Shown one piece after another: positions 45,628 to 54,518 of a stretch of DNA of 64,000 nucleotides. Source of the stretch: JAURNZ01 sp036337715 (GTDB taxonomy: Bacteria > Pseudomonadota > Gammaproteobacteria > Comchoanobacterales > Comchoanobacteraceae); NCBI GenBank assembly GCA_036337715.1, contig JAYZDS010000005.1:1-64000 (forward strand). Direction: 5' to 3'. The position numbers and the translations under genes are program-made. The notes under the pieces were generated by a model, which worked only from the letters and a program-made list of their open reading frames with translations, was not told where the DNA came from and searched no databases. Numbering within the stretch: position 1 is the stretch's first letter; each line of letters begins with the position of its first letter.

Positions 45628-46791
45628 ATGTTTTATTTATTTATCTTACTCCTTAATGTAAGTGTTTATGCGGATACTCATCACAATAATGAACACTTTC
45701 TAATCCGACAAAAACCAACGCTTTCGACAAACCATTACACCCTTTACGATCCTGAAACTGATACAGTACTTGCTGGGATGAACCAAGAAGAAGAGGTACC
45801 TATTGCAAGTTTAACTAAATTAATGTCTATGTACGTAGTATCAGATACCGTTAATAGAGGTTATATCAAAACTGATGATAAAATTAAGGTCTCACACAAA
45901 GCTGCAAAGATTGGTGGTTCTAGAATGTTTGTTAATGAAGGCAGCTTAGTCAGCATTAACGACCTAATGGATGGTGCAATTATATCTTCCGGAAATGACG
46001 CTACCATTGCTCTAGCTGAACATGTTGGTGGTAACGAGGAAAGCTTTGTTGGTATTATGAATGATTATGCCTCTCATTTAAATCTTAAGCACTCTCATTT
46101 CATGAATTCTACAGGACTAGATAACCCAAAGCATTATTCATCAAGTCACGACATTGCTGTATTATCAGCACATATCATTAATGACTTTCCTAATGATTTT
46201 TATAGATATAAAAGAAAGTATTATTCGTTCAACAAAATAAAACAAAATAATCGTAATAAATTACTCTGGCAAAATGATCATATTGATGGTTTGAAAACTG
46301 GCTATACCAGTCGCGCCAAATATTGCTTAGCAGCCACTTCTCTAGATGATCAAAAAAGTAGGCTAATCGCAGTTGTACTTGGCTCTAAAAACGAACATGT
46401 AAGAGCTGAAGATGCACAAGCGCTTCTCAAATATGGTTCGCGATTCTTTAAGCACAATACCCTACCAAGTGCTCAAACCATTTATCAAGCAAAAGTATGG
46501 TACGGAAGTAGCAAAGCAAAACTCGGTGTTTTAAATGATGTAAAGTATAACGTACCAATTTTTTCTAACGAACCCATCAAAGCTGATTATACACTCAGCG
46601 TAAAAAAACTAGTGGCGCCAATTAATAAGGGTACAGTTGTTGGACGATTAATCATTCATCAAGGTGAAACTGTATTAAAAGAATTACCTCTAGTGGTTAC
46701 CAATGATGTAAAGAGTCGTTTTTGGTTATTAAACTTTTATGATTGGGTAAGTTTGAAATTTAACAAATTATTTAGTAAAAAATTAATATAA
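45628..46791 (+). CDS. dacA: D-alanyl-D-alanine carboxypeptidase (PBP5-type)
   Basis: DacA trims the terminal D-alanine from peptidoglycan stem peptides. The 387-residue protein begins with a signal peptide ending near YAD (residue 15). It has the active-site motifs SLTK (Ser61, Lys64), SGN (121-123) and KTG (223-225). The PBP5 beta domain and a C-terminal amphipathic anchor helix (WVSLKFNKLFSKKL) follow. It is the first of four linked genes, ending two bases before the aminotransferase. Confidence 0.96.
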   Translation: MFYLFILLLNVSVYADTHHNNEHFLIRQKPTLSTNHYTLYDPETDTVLAGMNQEEEVPIASLTKLMSMYVVSDTVNRGYIKTDDKIKVSHKAAKIGGSRMFVNEGSLVSINDLMDGAIISSGNDATIALAEHVGGNEESFVGIMNDYASHLNLKHSHFMNSTGLDNPKHYSSSHDIAVLSAHIINDFPNDFYRYKRKYYSFNKIKQNNRNKLLWQNDHIDGLKTGYTSRAKYCLAATSLDDQKSRLIAVVLGSKNEHVRAEDAQALLKYGSRFFKHNTLPSAQTIYQAKVWYGSSKAKLGVLNDVKYNVPIFSNEPIKADYTLSVKKLVAPINKGTVVGRLIIHQGETVLKELPLVVTNDVKSRFWLLNFYDWVSLKFNKLFSKKLI

Positions 46792-46793
46792 AA

Positions 46794-47636
46794 ATGTATG
46801 ATATTGTTTATCACAACGGTCATTATAAAAAAATTAATGATGTCAATATAGGCATTAATGATAGAGGCTTTTTATATGGCCACTCCGTGTATGAATCCAT
46901 AGCAATCTTTAATGGAAACGCTCTTTTTTTAGAAGAACATTTTTCTCGTTTAGCACATGGCTTAAATGCACTGGACATACCCAATACTTTTGATTGTAAA
47001 AAAATAAAAGAAATTATTGATGACCTTTGTAAACGTAATAATATCCAAGAAAATGTAAAATGTTACATTCAAATAACTGCTGGGGATACCGAATTAAGAA
47101 ATTATACTGATTTTGGCACCCCTAATATTATCATTAGATTTTATGAATGGAATACAAAACAAAGCTTAAGTCATAAAGCTATTTTAATGGATGATTTGCG
47201 CTGGGGGCTTTGTCACGTTAAATCAAATTCACTTGCCTACAATGCGATTGCTGGAAAAAAGGCCTCTCTAAATCAAGCAGTAGAGGTGATTTTCATCAAA
47301 GATGATTACGTTCAAGAATGTTCAACAAGTAATGTATTTATTTGTCAAGAAAACACAATTTATACACCAGATAATTCTCAACAACTTCTTCCTGGAGTAA
47401 CCAGGCAATGGGTCATAAATAATGCATCAACCTTAGGTATTGATGTCGTTCAAAGAAAAATCCATATTGATGAGCTAATTCATGCTGATGAAGTATTTAT
47501 CACTGCAAGCTATAAAGGCATTCACCCTATTACTAGCATCAACGGTAAAGCTATTAACCAAAATAAAATTGGCAATATCACGCTAAAAATTCAGGAAAAT
47601 TATCATAATGAATGTTATCAAATGTGTACACATTGA
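46794..47636 (+). CDS. dat: D-amino acid aminotransferase, class IV PLP
   Basis: This PLP enzyme interconverts D-alanine and D-glutamate, both needed for peptidoglycan. The 280-residue product shows INDRGFLYGHSVYE near the N-terminus, CYIQITAGD, the PLP lysine Lys143 in HVKSNSL and ECSTSNVF. Aminodeoxychorismate lyase and branched-chain aminotransferases share the fold. The call of Dat rests on those motifs and on the dacA-dat-lipB order known in gammaproteobacteria. Its end overlaps lipB by 29 bases. Confidence 0.85.
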   Translation: MYDIVYHNGHYKKINDVNIGINDRGFLYGHSVYESIAIFNGNALFLEEHFSRLAHGLNALDIPNTFDCKKIKEIIDDLCKRNNIQENVKCYIQITAGDTELRNYTDFGTPNIIIRFYEWNTKQSLSHKAILMDDLRWGLCHVKSNSLAYNAIAGKKASLNQAVEVIFIKDDYVQECSTSNVFICQENTIYTPDNSQQLLPGVTRQWVINNASTLGIDVVQRKIHIDELIHADEVFITASYKGIHPITSINGKAINQNKIGNITLKIQENYHNECYQMCTH

Positions 47637-48294
47637 TGAATCTGACTATGAAAGTATATTTTCATTTATGCAACAATATACAAAAAAAAGAACGCATCAA
47701 GACTCAGACTATATAATTACAACAGAGCATAAACCCATATATACAATGGGGCCCAGTTCTACATCAAATGATATCTTAATAAAAAAAGATAATGTCAAAT
47801 TCTACAAAACAAATCGAGGTGGTAAAATCACCTTTCATGGTCCTGGACAATTAATCATATATACATTATTCGATTTAAGAAGAATGCATATCCAAGTTCA
47901 TCAATTACTAGATGCTTTAGAAACATCCTTACTTTCTTTACTATCAACAAAAAAAATCAATGGTCATTTAGATAAGAATAACAGAGGCGTTTATCACAAT
48001 AATAATAAAATTGCTTCACTTGGCATACGCGTTTCTAAGGGATGTACGTATCACGGGATAGCAATTAATGTTAATACTGATTTATCATTTTTTAACGCCA
48101 TTAATCCTTGTGGATTAGACAACATAAAAATGCAAAATTTGTCTGAGATTTCAGATTTTACACTGAAACAAGTTAAAGATCTTTATATTGCTATATTGAT
48201 AGATAAAATTAGAGCATTGTCACCTCAATTGATTGACATTTCATCACATTCAGATAAACTTTTATTTAAGGATCAAGTGACCTTTCAAACATGA
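47608..48294 (+). CDS. lipB: Octanoyl transferase LipB
   Basis: LipB moves octanoate from acyl carrier protein to lipoyl domains of 2-oxoacid dehydrogenases. In 228 residues it has RGGKITFHGPGQ, the catalytic Lys134 (KIASLGIRV) and Cys168 (NPCGL). The C-terminus is somewhat long. It overlaps both neighbours (29 bases with dat, four with lipA), so the pathway genes are translationally coupled. Confidence 0.96.
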   Translation: MNVIKCVHIDESDYESIFSFMQQYTKKRTHQDSDYIITTEHKPIYTMGPSSTSNDILIKKDNVKFYKTNRGGKITFHGPGQLIIYTLFDLRRMHIQVHQLLDALETSLLSLLSTKKINGHLDKNNRGVYHNNNKIASLGIRVSKGCTYHGIAINVNTDLSFFNAINPCGLDNIKMQNLSEISDFTLKQVKDLYIAILIDKIRALSPQLIDISSHSDKLLFKDQVTFQT

Positions 48295-49226
48295 CACACA
48301 TAAAAGAGCGAACCCAAGAAAAGCTAGCTAAGATACCAGTAAAAATTGAGTATCAAGAAAAAGTATTACCAAAACCACCATGGTTGAAAATTCGACTTAC
48401 TGGATCAAGTAAGCCCCAGGAAATGATTTCCGATTTTAAGAATAAAAGACTTAATACAGTTTGTGAAGAAGCGTCATGCCCCAATCTAAACGAATGCTTT
48501 TCTAAAGGCACAGCTACATTTATGATTATGGGAGATCGTTGCACACGCCGTTGTAGCTTTTGTGATGTTGCCCATGGCAGACCTGACCCCCTCGATATGG
48601 ATGAACCAAAAAGATTGTCAGAAACCATCTATCAAATGAAATTAAAATACGTTGTTGTCACTTCTGTTGATAGAGATGATCTTAGGGATGGTGGGGCACA
48701 GCATTTTGTTAATTGTACCAAAGCAATTTTGTCAAGATCCCCTGATATAAAAATAGAATGGTTAGTACCAGACTTTAGAGGACGTTGGTCAAAAGCGATT
48801 GAGATTTTCGATGAAATCCAACCTTATGTTTTCAATCACAATCTTGAAACTACAAAAAGACTCTATAAGCAAGCAAGACCTGGATCTGATTATCAATGGT
48901 CATTGGATATATTAAAATCTTTTAAGGCCAAACATCAAAAAATAGCTAGTAAATCTGGAATTATGGTTGGATTAGGTGAAACTGATGACGAAGTTAAGCA
49001 ATGCTTATTAGACTTACGTGAACATGATGTCGATATGGTTACAATAGGACAATATTTGGCACCCAGTCGTTATCATCTACCGGTAGCAAGATATGTTCAT
49101 CCAGACCAATTTGCTGAATATAAATCCTTTGGACAATCATTAGGTTTTAAGCATGTAGCAAGTGGACCAATGGTAAGGTCTTCTTATCATGCTGATAAAC
49201 AAGCCTCCGGTGAAGCATTGTTGTGA
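48291..49226 (+). CDS. lipA: Lipoyl synthase LipA
   Basis: LipA is a radical SAM enzyme that inserts two sulfurs into the octanoyl chain attached by LipB. The 311-residue protein has the auxiliary cluster cysteines C58, C63 and C69 (CEEASCPNLNEC), the radical SAM cluster C84, C88 and C91 (CTRRCSFC), and the terminal RSSYHA serine ligand. The stop overlaps the DedA-PAP2 gene by four bases. Confidence 0.98.
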   Translation: MTHIKERTQEKLAKIPVKIEYQEKVLPKPPWLKIRLTGSSKPQEMISDFKNKRLNTVCEEASCPNLNECFSKGTATFMIMGDRCTRRCSFCDVAHGRPDPLDMDEPKRLSETIYQMKLKYVVVTSVDRDDLRDGGAQHFVNCTKAILSRSPDIKIEWLVPDFRGRWSKAIEIFDEIQPYVFNHNLETTKRLYKQARPGSDYQWSLDILKSFKAKHQKIASKSGIMVGLGETDDEVKQCLLDLREHDVDMVTIGQYLAPSRYHLPVARYVHPDQFAEYKSFGQSLGFKHVASGPMVRSSYHADKQASGEALL

Positions 49227-51118
49227 GTAGCTATCTCTTAAACATTGTTGCTAATAATGCATACATGGGTATCTTTTTTGCTTTCTTATTTGCTTTTTTA
49301 GAAGCATTACCTATCATAGGCACTTTCATACCTGGAATAGCTTTAATGAGCGTGGTTGGCTATTGGGTAGGTGCAAATCTTATTTCGTTTCATATGGCTT
49401 TATATGCAAGTTTCATAGGTGCACTTATTGGCGATTACATTAGTTATTGGATAGGTATAAAGTATGAAAAAAATATCTACGAAATAAGTTATTTCAAAGA
49501 CAAAGCAAATTATATAGATAAGGCAAAGGGTTTTGTTGAGAAATTTGGATCATTAGCCATATTACTTGGACGTTTTTTTGGACCAGTTAGAAGTTCAGTG
49601 CCTCTCATAGCAGGATTATTATCACTAAATAAACTTAAATTTTTTATAGGTGTTGTACCGTCCGCATTTTTATGGAGTTTATTATATTTATCTCCGGGTA
49701 TTATTTATGGCTCTGCAGCAATGTTTTTACCTAAACATTTTTTTAATCTTATTTTCGAGTATGCAGTAGTAATATTACTGATTACGTTCTACTATCGTTA
49801 TCAAAAACATATCGCATCATTTGTGTCCAAAATGACCAATAAATTAATCAAAAAAAATATATCTGTGTATTACGTTTGGTTATTTTTAAATTTTCTGGTT
49901 TCATGGGGTCTATTATGTATCATTTGGTATTCTGTAGTAAATGAAACTGGCATTAGTGTTATAAATAAACCGATTTACTTTTTTTTACAAAGCATTCGTA
50001 CACAGCAACTAGACTTTATAATGTTTATAATGACTTTATTTGGTGAGAAAAACTTTATCATCCCATTTATTATTGTTTGGGTAGGCTATTTAGCAAAGAA
50101 TGGGCGATACGAACATATACAACATTTCATGACAATGGTGTTTTTCACTTTTATTCTCACTCACGGTGTGAAATTATTTGCTAGTATAGAGAGGCCTCCT
50201 ATAGGCAATTTATTGTCACTAACCTACTCATTTCCTAGCGGTCATACTGCCATTGTGGTTGCAATTATGTCAAGCATACGCTGGTCTTGTTCGTCTAGAA
50301 AAGAAAACATCACTTTTTTACCCTCATTGTTTTATACATTCATCATTCTCGCAACTGGCTTTTCAAGATTATACTTGGGCATGCACTGGTTTACAGATGT
50401 TATAGCAGCATTCTTGTTAGTACATCCAACTATTTTACTGACAGAACTTTTAATGAAAAAAAGTAAAAAAATTCAATTTTCATCAATGTTCAAAATCTTT
50501 TCGATCGTTACAGTCATTGCTACAGTAACAAGTACTTTCATATTTAAGGACTTTGAAGAAATTCATCTTACTTCTCCCTTAAACCACCCGAAAAAATTAT
50601 ATAATAATAACAATTTACAAAATTTACCAAAAACAAAATTTAATCGAACACACACCTATAAAACACCACTTAATTTTAGATATATTGGTGACCTTAAAAC
50701 CTTAGATCGTTCATTTAGTGATATTAATTGGACTATTAATTCACAACAGGATAAATTATTTAAACCTTTAATTATCAATGATAATCATATTGAGAACCAA
50801 TTAAATCCTACGATCAAACCTTTACTTTATCACCAAGGCCCTGTCCGTGTGTATGCTAAAATATATCAAGATAAGTTATATGTATTGAGATTATGGACGA
50901 CGCCATATTATCTAAAAAATCGCAACATTTATCTTGGAAGCGTGTATATAGATGATAACCCTACACAACCTCAAATGTGGTTAAATCCCAAAAGAGCTTT
51001 TTATGATGTTGGCATCATTAAATCTTTACAACTTAAACACACAAATGAAGCCATCCATGATGAATTTAGTCAAATTAAAAATTGGACGAAGGTAATTGCA
51101 ACTTATGATGACAAATAA
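49223..51118 (+). CDS. DedA-PAP2-LssY three-domain membrane protein
   Basis: A 631-residue fusion. Residues 1-190 are a DedA (SNARE-associated) domain with FIPGIALM and GRFFGPVRSSVPLIAG. Residues 210-430 are a PAP2 phosphatase with all three motifs: KLFASIERP, PSGHT and SRLYLGMHWFTD. After one more span, the remaining 150 residues resemble the LssY C-terminal domain (RLWTTPYYL...VYIDD). DedA proteins flip polyprenyl or phospholipid carriers and PAP2 enzymes dephosphorylate lipid pyrophosphates, so the fusion may recycle lipid carriers or remodel phospholipids. LssY-like proteins are known from Legionella. GTG start overlaps lipA by four bases. Confidence 0.85.
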   Translation: MSSYLLNIVANNAYMGIFFAFLFAFLEALPIIGTFIPGIALMSVVGYWVGANLISFHMALYASFIGALIGDYISYWIGIKYEKNIYEISYFKDKANYIDKAKGFVEKFGSLAILLGRFFGPVRSSVPLIAGLLSLNKLKFFIGVVPSAFLWSLLYLSPGIIYGSAAMFLPKHFFNLIFEYAVVILLITFYYRYQKHIASFVSKMTNKLIKKNISVYYVWLFLNFLVSWGLLCIIWYSVVNETGISVINKPIYFFLQSIRTQQLDFIMFIMTLFGEKNFIIPFIIVWVGYLAKNGRYEHIQHFMTMVFFTFILTHGVKLFASIERPPIGNLLSLTYSFPSGHTAIVVAIMSSIRWSCSSRKENITFLPSLFYTFIILATGFSRLYLGMHWFTDVIAAFLLVHPTILLTELLMKKSKKIQFSSMFKIFSIVTVIATVTSTFIFKDFEEIHLTSPLNHPKKLYNNNNLQNLPKTKFNRTHTYKTPLNFRYIGDLKTLDRSFSDINWTINSQQDKLFKPLIINDNHIENQLNPTIKPLLYHQGPVRVYAKIYQDKLYVLRLWTTPYYLKNRNIYLGSVYIDDNPTQPQMWLNPKRAFYDVGIIKSLQLKHTNEAIHDEFSQIKNWTKVIATYDDK

Positions 51119-52052
51119 TCTTACTTTTTTAATGAGTGGCCAGGGTAGCCAATATCCAAATATGGGTAATGATTTTATCCAGCAACATAGTCACTTCAAA
51201 AATAAATTCAATGAATGTTTAGAATATCTAGATAAGCATGGTTGTAGTTTATCCGAGGTCTGGGGCAATGAAGAGATCAACCAAACAAAATATACTCAAG
51301 GTGCCTTATTTGCAATTGAATATGCTTCTGCGTGCTTTTGGCAACATCATGGCATAACACCGCATATATTAATAGGACATAGCATTGGTGAAATTGTTGC
51401 TGCTACTTTTGCAGGCGTTATGAGTTTAGACCAAGCATGCTTTCTCGTAACACAACGATCCAAATTGATGGATGCTGTTAACGTTGATGGCGCTATGTTG
51501 GCAATCCTTGCACCAGAAAATAAATGGATTAAAACACTACCAAATAGCCTAGACATTGCGCTATATAATGCCGAATCACAAATTGTGGTTTCGGGATTAT
51601 CAACTGATATTAAAGCGTATGCAAGCTTATTAAAAGATCACGGTATACGCTCAATTGAAATTAACGTGTCACACCCTTTTCATTCAAGATTTATGAGCGG
51701 TTGCGTAAATGACTTTGAAGCATCTATATCTAATATCGCGTTTAAAAAACCTGACTTCCCTATTATTGGAAACGTAAATGCCACAGTGATTGATCAATAT
51801 GATTCAAGTTACTGGGGCGACCACATCATAGAACCAGTGAAATTTTATCAAAGCATTCAATTATCACTTAAACTAGGTGCCAATGTCTTTTTAGAGTGTG
51901 GGCCACAGCCAACGTTAGTGAAAATAATAAAACGCTCTTTACCTGAAAATATAACAACCTTATACACAATGGATAAAAATATTGATTCAGAAAAGCATGT
52001 TTTTGATGTTTTAAAATCGCTATCCAAACTTGGTTTTCACATTAAGATATGA
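51105..52052 (+). CDS. Stand-alone polyketide-type acyltransferase
   Basis: A 315-residue malonyl-CoA:ACP transacylase fold. It has GQGSQYPNMG, the nucleophile Ser93 in GHSIGE, Arg118 and the second active-site motif HPFHSRFM with His193. That motif (HxFH) and the stretch YTQGALFAIEYA are typical of polyketide synthase AT domains selecting malonyl-CoA. Ordinary FabD has PSHCALM instead. It is therefore either a divergent FabD or a trans-acting AT. No ketosynthase or carrier protein is in the window. Starts at 51105 or 51108 are possible, both inside the previous gene. It overlaps rpe by four bases. Confidence 0.8.
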   Translation: MMTNNLTFLMSGQGSQYPNMGNDFIQQHSHFKNKFNECLEYLDKHGCSLSEVWGNEEINQTKYTQGALFAIEYASACFWQHHGITPHILIGHSIGEIVAATFAGVMSLDQACFLVTQRSKLMDAVNVDGAMLAILAPENKWIKTLPNSLDIALYNAESQIVVSGLSTDIKAYASLLKDHGIRSIEINVSHPFHSRFMSGCVNDFEASISNIAFKKPDFPIIGNVNATVIDQYDSSYWGDHIIEPVKFYQSIQLSLKLGANVFLECGPQPTLVKIIKRSLPENITTLYTMDKNIDSEKHVFDVLKSLSKLGFHIKI

Positions 52053-52702
52053 TTGAAATAAGCGCATCATTATTACCCCTAAAAATTGATGAGATGGTTG
52101 AATATGCCAATGAAACCATTTCACTTGGCGTACATAGACTACACTTAGACATTATTGATGGAAAGTTTGTAAATCAGAAAGGACTACCTGATGATGTTGT
52201 TAAAGAAATCATTCATAAATATCACTCTAAAATAAAAATTGATGCACACCTTATGGTAGTAGATCCAAATAGTTACATTGAGAAAGAGCACTATAAATAT
52301 CTTAATACCATTTATATTCATCATCAAAAAGATCAACAAGCTTTGAAAGAATTAAAAAATAAAATATCTGCGCAGGGGTGTCAACCTGGCCTTGTAATTA
52401 ATCCAGATGAACCAATTATTTCTGATGAAAACAAATACTTCAATGACTTGTTAATTATGGGAGTAGTCCCAGGTTTGAGTGGCCAAAAAATGTTACCAAA
52501 CACTTATGATCGATTGAAAGTACTAAATACTCATTACCAGCAATCACTCAATAAACCACACATTACACTTGATGGCGGTGTTACCGCCAGTGATCTTGAT
52601 CAGTTAAATGGTCAATTAAACTGTTGTGTAATGGGCTCTGCAATTTTTGATAAAGTAAATTGGCAAAATAACTTAAAACAAATGCTAGTCTCTGTGAAAT
52701 AA
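52049..52702 (+). CDS. rpe: Ribulose-phosphate 3-epimerase family protein
   Basis: Rpe interconverts ribulose 5-phosphate and xylulose 5-phosphate in the pentose phosphate pathway. The 217-residue TIM barrel keeps the metal ligands in HLDIIDG, DAHLMV and TLDGGV, and the phosphate loop VVPGLSGQK. It is divergent: SASLL replaces SPSIL, and the loop after the HxDxxDG motif lacks the usual FVPN. It overlaps the upstream acyltransferase by four bases and converges with mutL with an 18-base overlap. A related epimerase with another substrate is possible. Confidence 0.78.
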   Translation: MIEISASLLPLKIDEMVEYANETISLGVHRLHLDIIDGKFVNQKGLPDDVVKEIIHKYHSKIKIDAHLMVVDPNSYIEKEHYKYLNTIYIHHQKDQQALKELKNKISAQGCQPGLVINPDEPIISDENKYFNDLLIMGVVPGLSGQKMLPNTYDRLKVLNTHYQQSLNKPHITLDGGVTASDLDQLNGQLNCCVMGSAIFDKVNWQNNLKQMLVSVK

Positions 52703-54505
52703 TTTATCAATGGCATTTTCATTTAACTTCATCCATGTTGGTCGACCATGATTGCACACACTCGCACTGCTGGTTTTTTCCATTTGTCTTAATAAAGCAT
52801 TCATCTCAGCAATACTTAAATCGCGATTCGCTCTAACACTAGAATGACAAGCAATGCTTCCTAATATTGCATTTACCTGGCTTTCTATAGATTGAGTATC
52901 ATCATGAAGATAATTAGCTAGCATATCTTTTATAAACAAATCAGCATCTTTAATTTTCATTAATTTAGGAAAGGATGAAAAAGAAACAGAATTATCTTTA
53001 ATTTGATAATTAAAGCCAAACTGTTCTAAAACAACCTTCAACTTAATTAATACATCTAACTCTACATGACTCAGCTGTATATTAATAGGAATGATTAATT
53101 GTTGTGAAGCGACCCCTTCATTACCATACTGCGTTTTAAGTTCTTCATATAGAATTCTTTCATGTGCAGCATGTGCATCGATCAATATAAGATCATTTTG
53201 AGATTGAGATAATATATATTTACCAAAAATATGTTTAAAAGCAAGACCAAGCGCTGGAACATCAATCACATTACTTTCATTATCTAAAATATGATCAGGA
53301 CGAACAGCTGCATTTGTGTAATTAATATTATTTTGTTTCATAATATCATGATCAATAATATTTTGAGGTTGCATATTTTGTGTTAATGGAACATCTATTG
53401 AGGGTTCTTTTGTATAAGTTAGCGTAGACTGCTTAACATCGAATGGTTGATTTAAGTTAAAATTATTTAACTTATTGATATTATGAGAAGTGGTTTGTTG
53501 GGTTGGTGTTAAAATTCGATCTAAGCCAAGCTTAATCACTTTGATGATTGCCTTTTGAATAATTTGTACATCTTCAAATTTCACTTGTTCTTTCGTTGGG
53601 TGAACGTTGAAATCAATAATACTGGGTTCAATTTGCATATATAGTATTATGACAGGGCATCTACCAATCATCATATGATCGGCAAATGCTCTTTTAATTG
53701 CATTACTTAGTGCACCATCTTTGATAACACGATTATTTAAAATAATGTATTGCATATCTGGTTGTGATCTAGAAAATCTTGGATGAGCAATCCAAGCTGA
53801 TAATTTACCAAATGAAAAAGTTTCTTCTTGTAAAGACAAATAATCAAACAGTTCAGAATTTATCAATTGAGTTAATCGCGTTTTAGCTTGCGTGATGTCT
53901 TGAACTTTATCAATTTGTCTAACCAATTTCCCCTGGTGAAACACCTTGAGATCAAAGGTTAAGTTTGCAAGGGAGATTTTCTTAATAACTTCATCTATAC
54001 GAATAAATTCACTTCGATCTGATTTTAAGAATTTTCTTCTTGCAGGGGTAAAACAAAACAAATCATTTACTTCAATGCATGTACCTGTATTAGCTGAAGT
54101 CAATTTAGGCTCTAGATTATCGGATTGAATATAAAAAGCATCCTCTTGATATTCAGGTTTTGATGTTATTTTTACAGGGGAGACTGAAGCAATACTAGCC
54201 AGGGCTTCGCCTCTAAAGCCAAGGCTATTAAGAACCTCTAAGTCATCTAAAGAACTTAGCTTACTGGTTGCATGACGTTCTAATGCAACACATAACTGTT
54301 CTTTTTCAATACCACAGCCATCATCAATAATTTTAATAAACTCTTTACCACCTTTGGTAAGGTGTATTTCAATATCTTGTGCACCAGAATCAATTGAGTT
54401 TTCAAGCAGCTCTCTTATGACACTTGCTGGTCTATCAATCACCTCACTTGCTGCAATTTGTATGGCTATTTTTTCATCTAAACGATTAATTGGTTTATTT
54501 TTCAT
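52685..54505 (-). CDS. mutL: DNA mismatch repair protein MutL
   Basis: MutL couples mismatch recognition by MutS to strand removal. The 606-residue protein has the GHKL ATPase motifs RELLENSIDSGA, DDGCGI and GFRGEALASI, a variable linker, and a C-terminal dimerisation domain. That domain carries DAHAAHERILYE, matching the endonuclease motif DQHAx2Ex4E with Gln changed to Ala, plus ACHSSVRA and CNHGRPTW. This implies that MutL itself nicks DNA, as in bacteria without MutH. The stop converges with rpe; amiC lies just upstream. Confidence 0.96.
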   Translation of the reverse strand: MKNKPINRLDEKIAIQIAASEVIDRPASVIRELLENSIDSGAQDIEIHLTKGGKEFIKIIDDGCGIEKEQLCVALERHATSKLSSLDDLEVLNSLGFRGEALASIASVSPVKITSKPEYQEDAFYIQSDNLEPKLTSANTGTCIEVNDLFCFTPARRKFLKSDRSEFIRIDEVIKKISLANLTFDLKVFHQGKLVRQIDKVQDITQAKTRLTQLINSELFDYLSLQEETFSFGKLSAWIAHPRFSRSQPDMQYIILNNRVIKDGALSNAIKRAFADHMMIGRCPVIILYMQIEPSIIDFNVHPTKEQVKFEDVQIIQKAIIKVIKLGLDRILTPTQQTTSHNINKLNNFNLNQPFDVKQSTLTYTKEPSIDVPLTQNMQPQNIIDHDIMKQNNINYTNAAVRPDHILDNESNVIDVPALGLAFKHIFGKYILSQSQNDLILIDAHAAHERILYEELKTQYGNEGVASQQLIIPINIQLSHVELDVLIKLKVVLEQFGFNYQIKDNSVSFSSFPKLMKIKDADLFIKDMLANYLHDDTQSIESQVNAILGSIACHSSVRANRDLSIAEMNALLRQMEKTSSASVCNHGRPTWMKLNENAIDKLFHRD

Positions 54506-54518
54506 TTACCCTCCCCAA

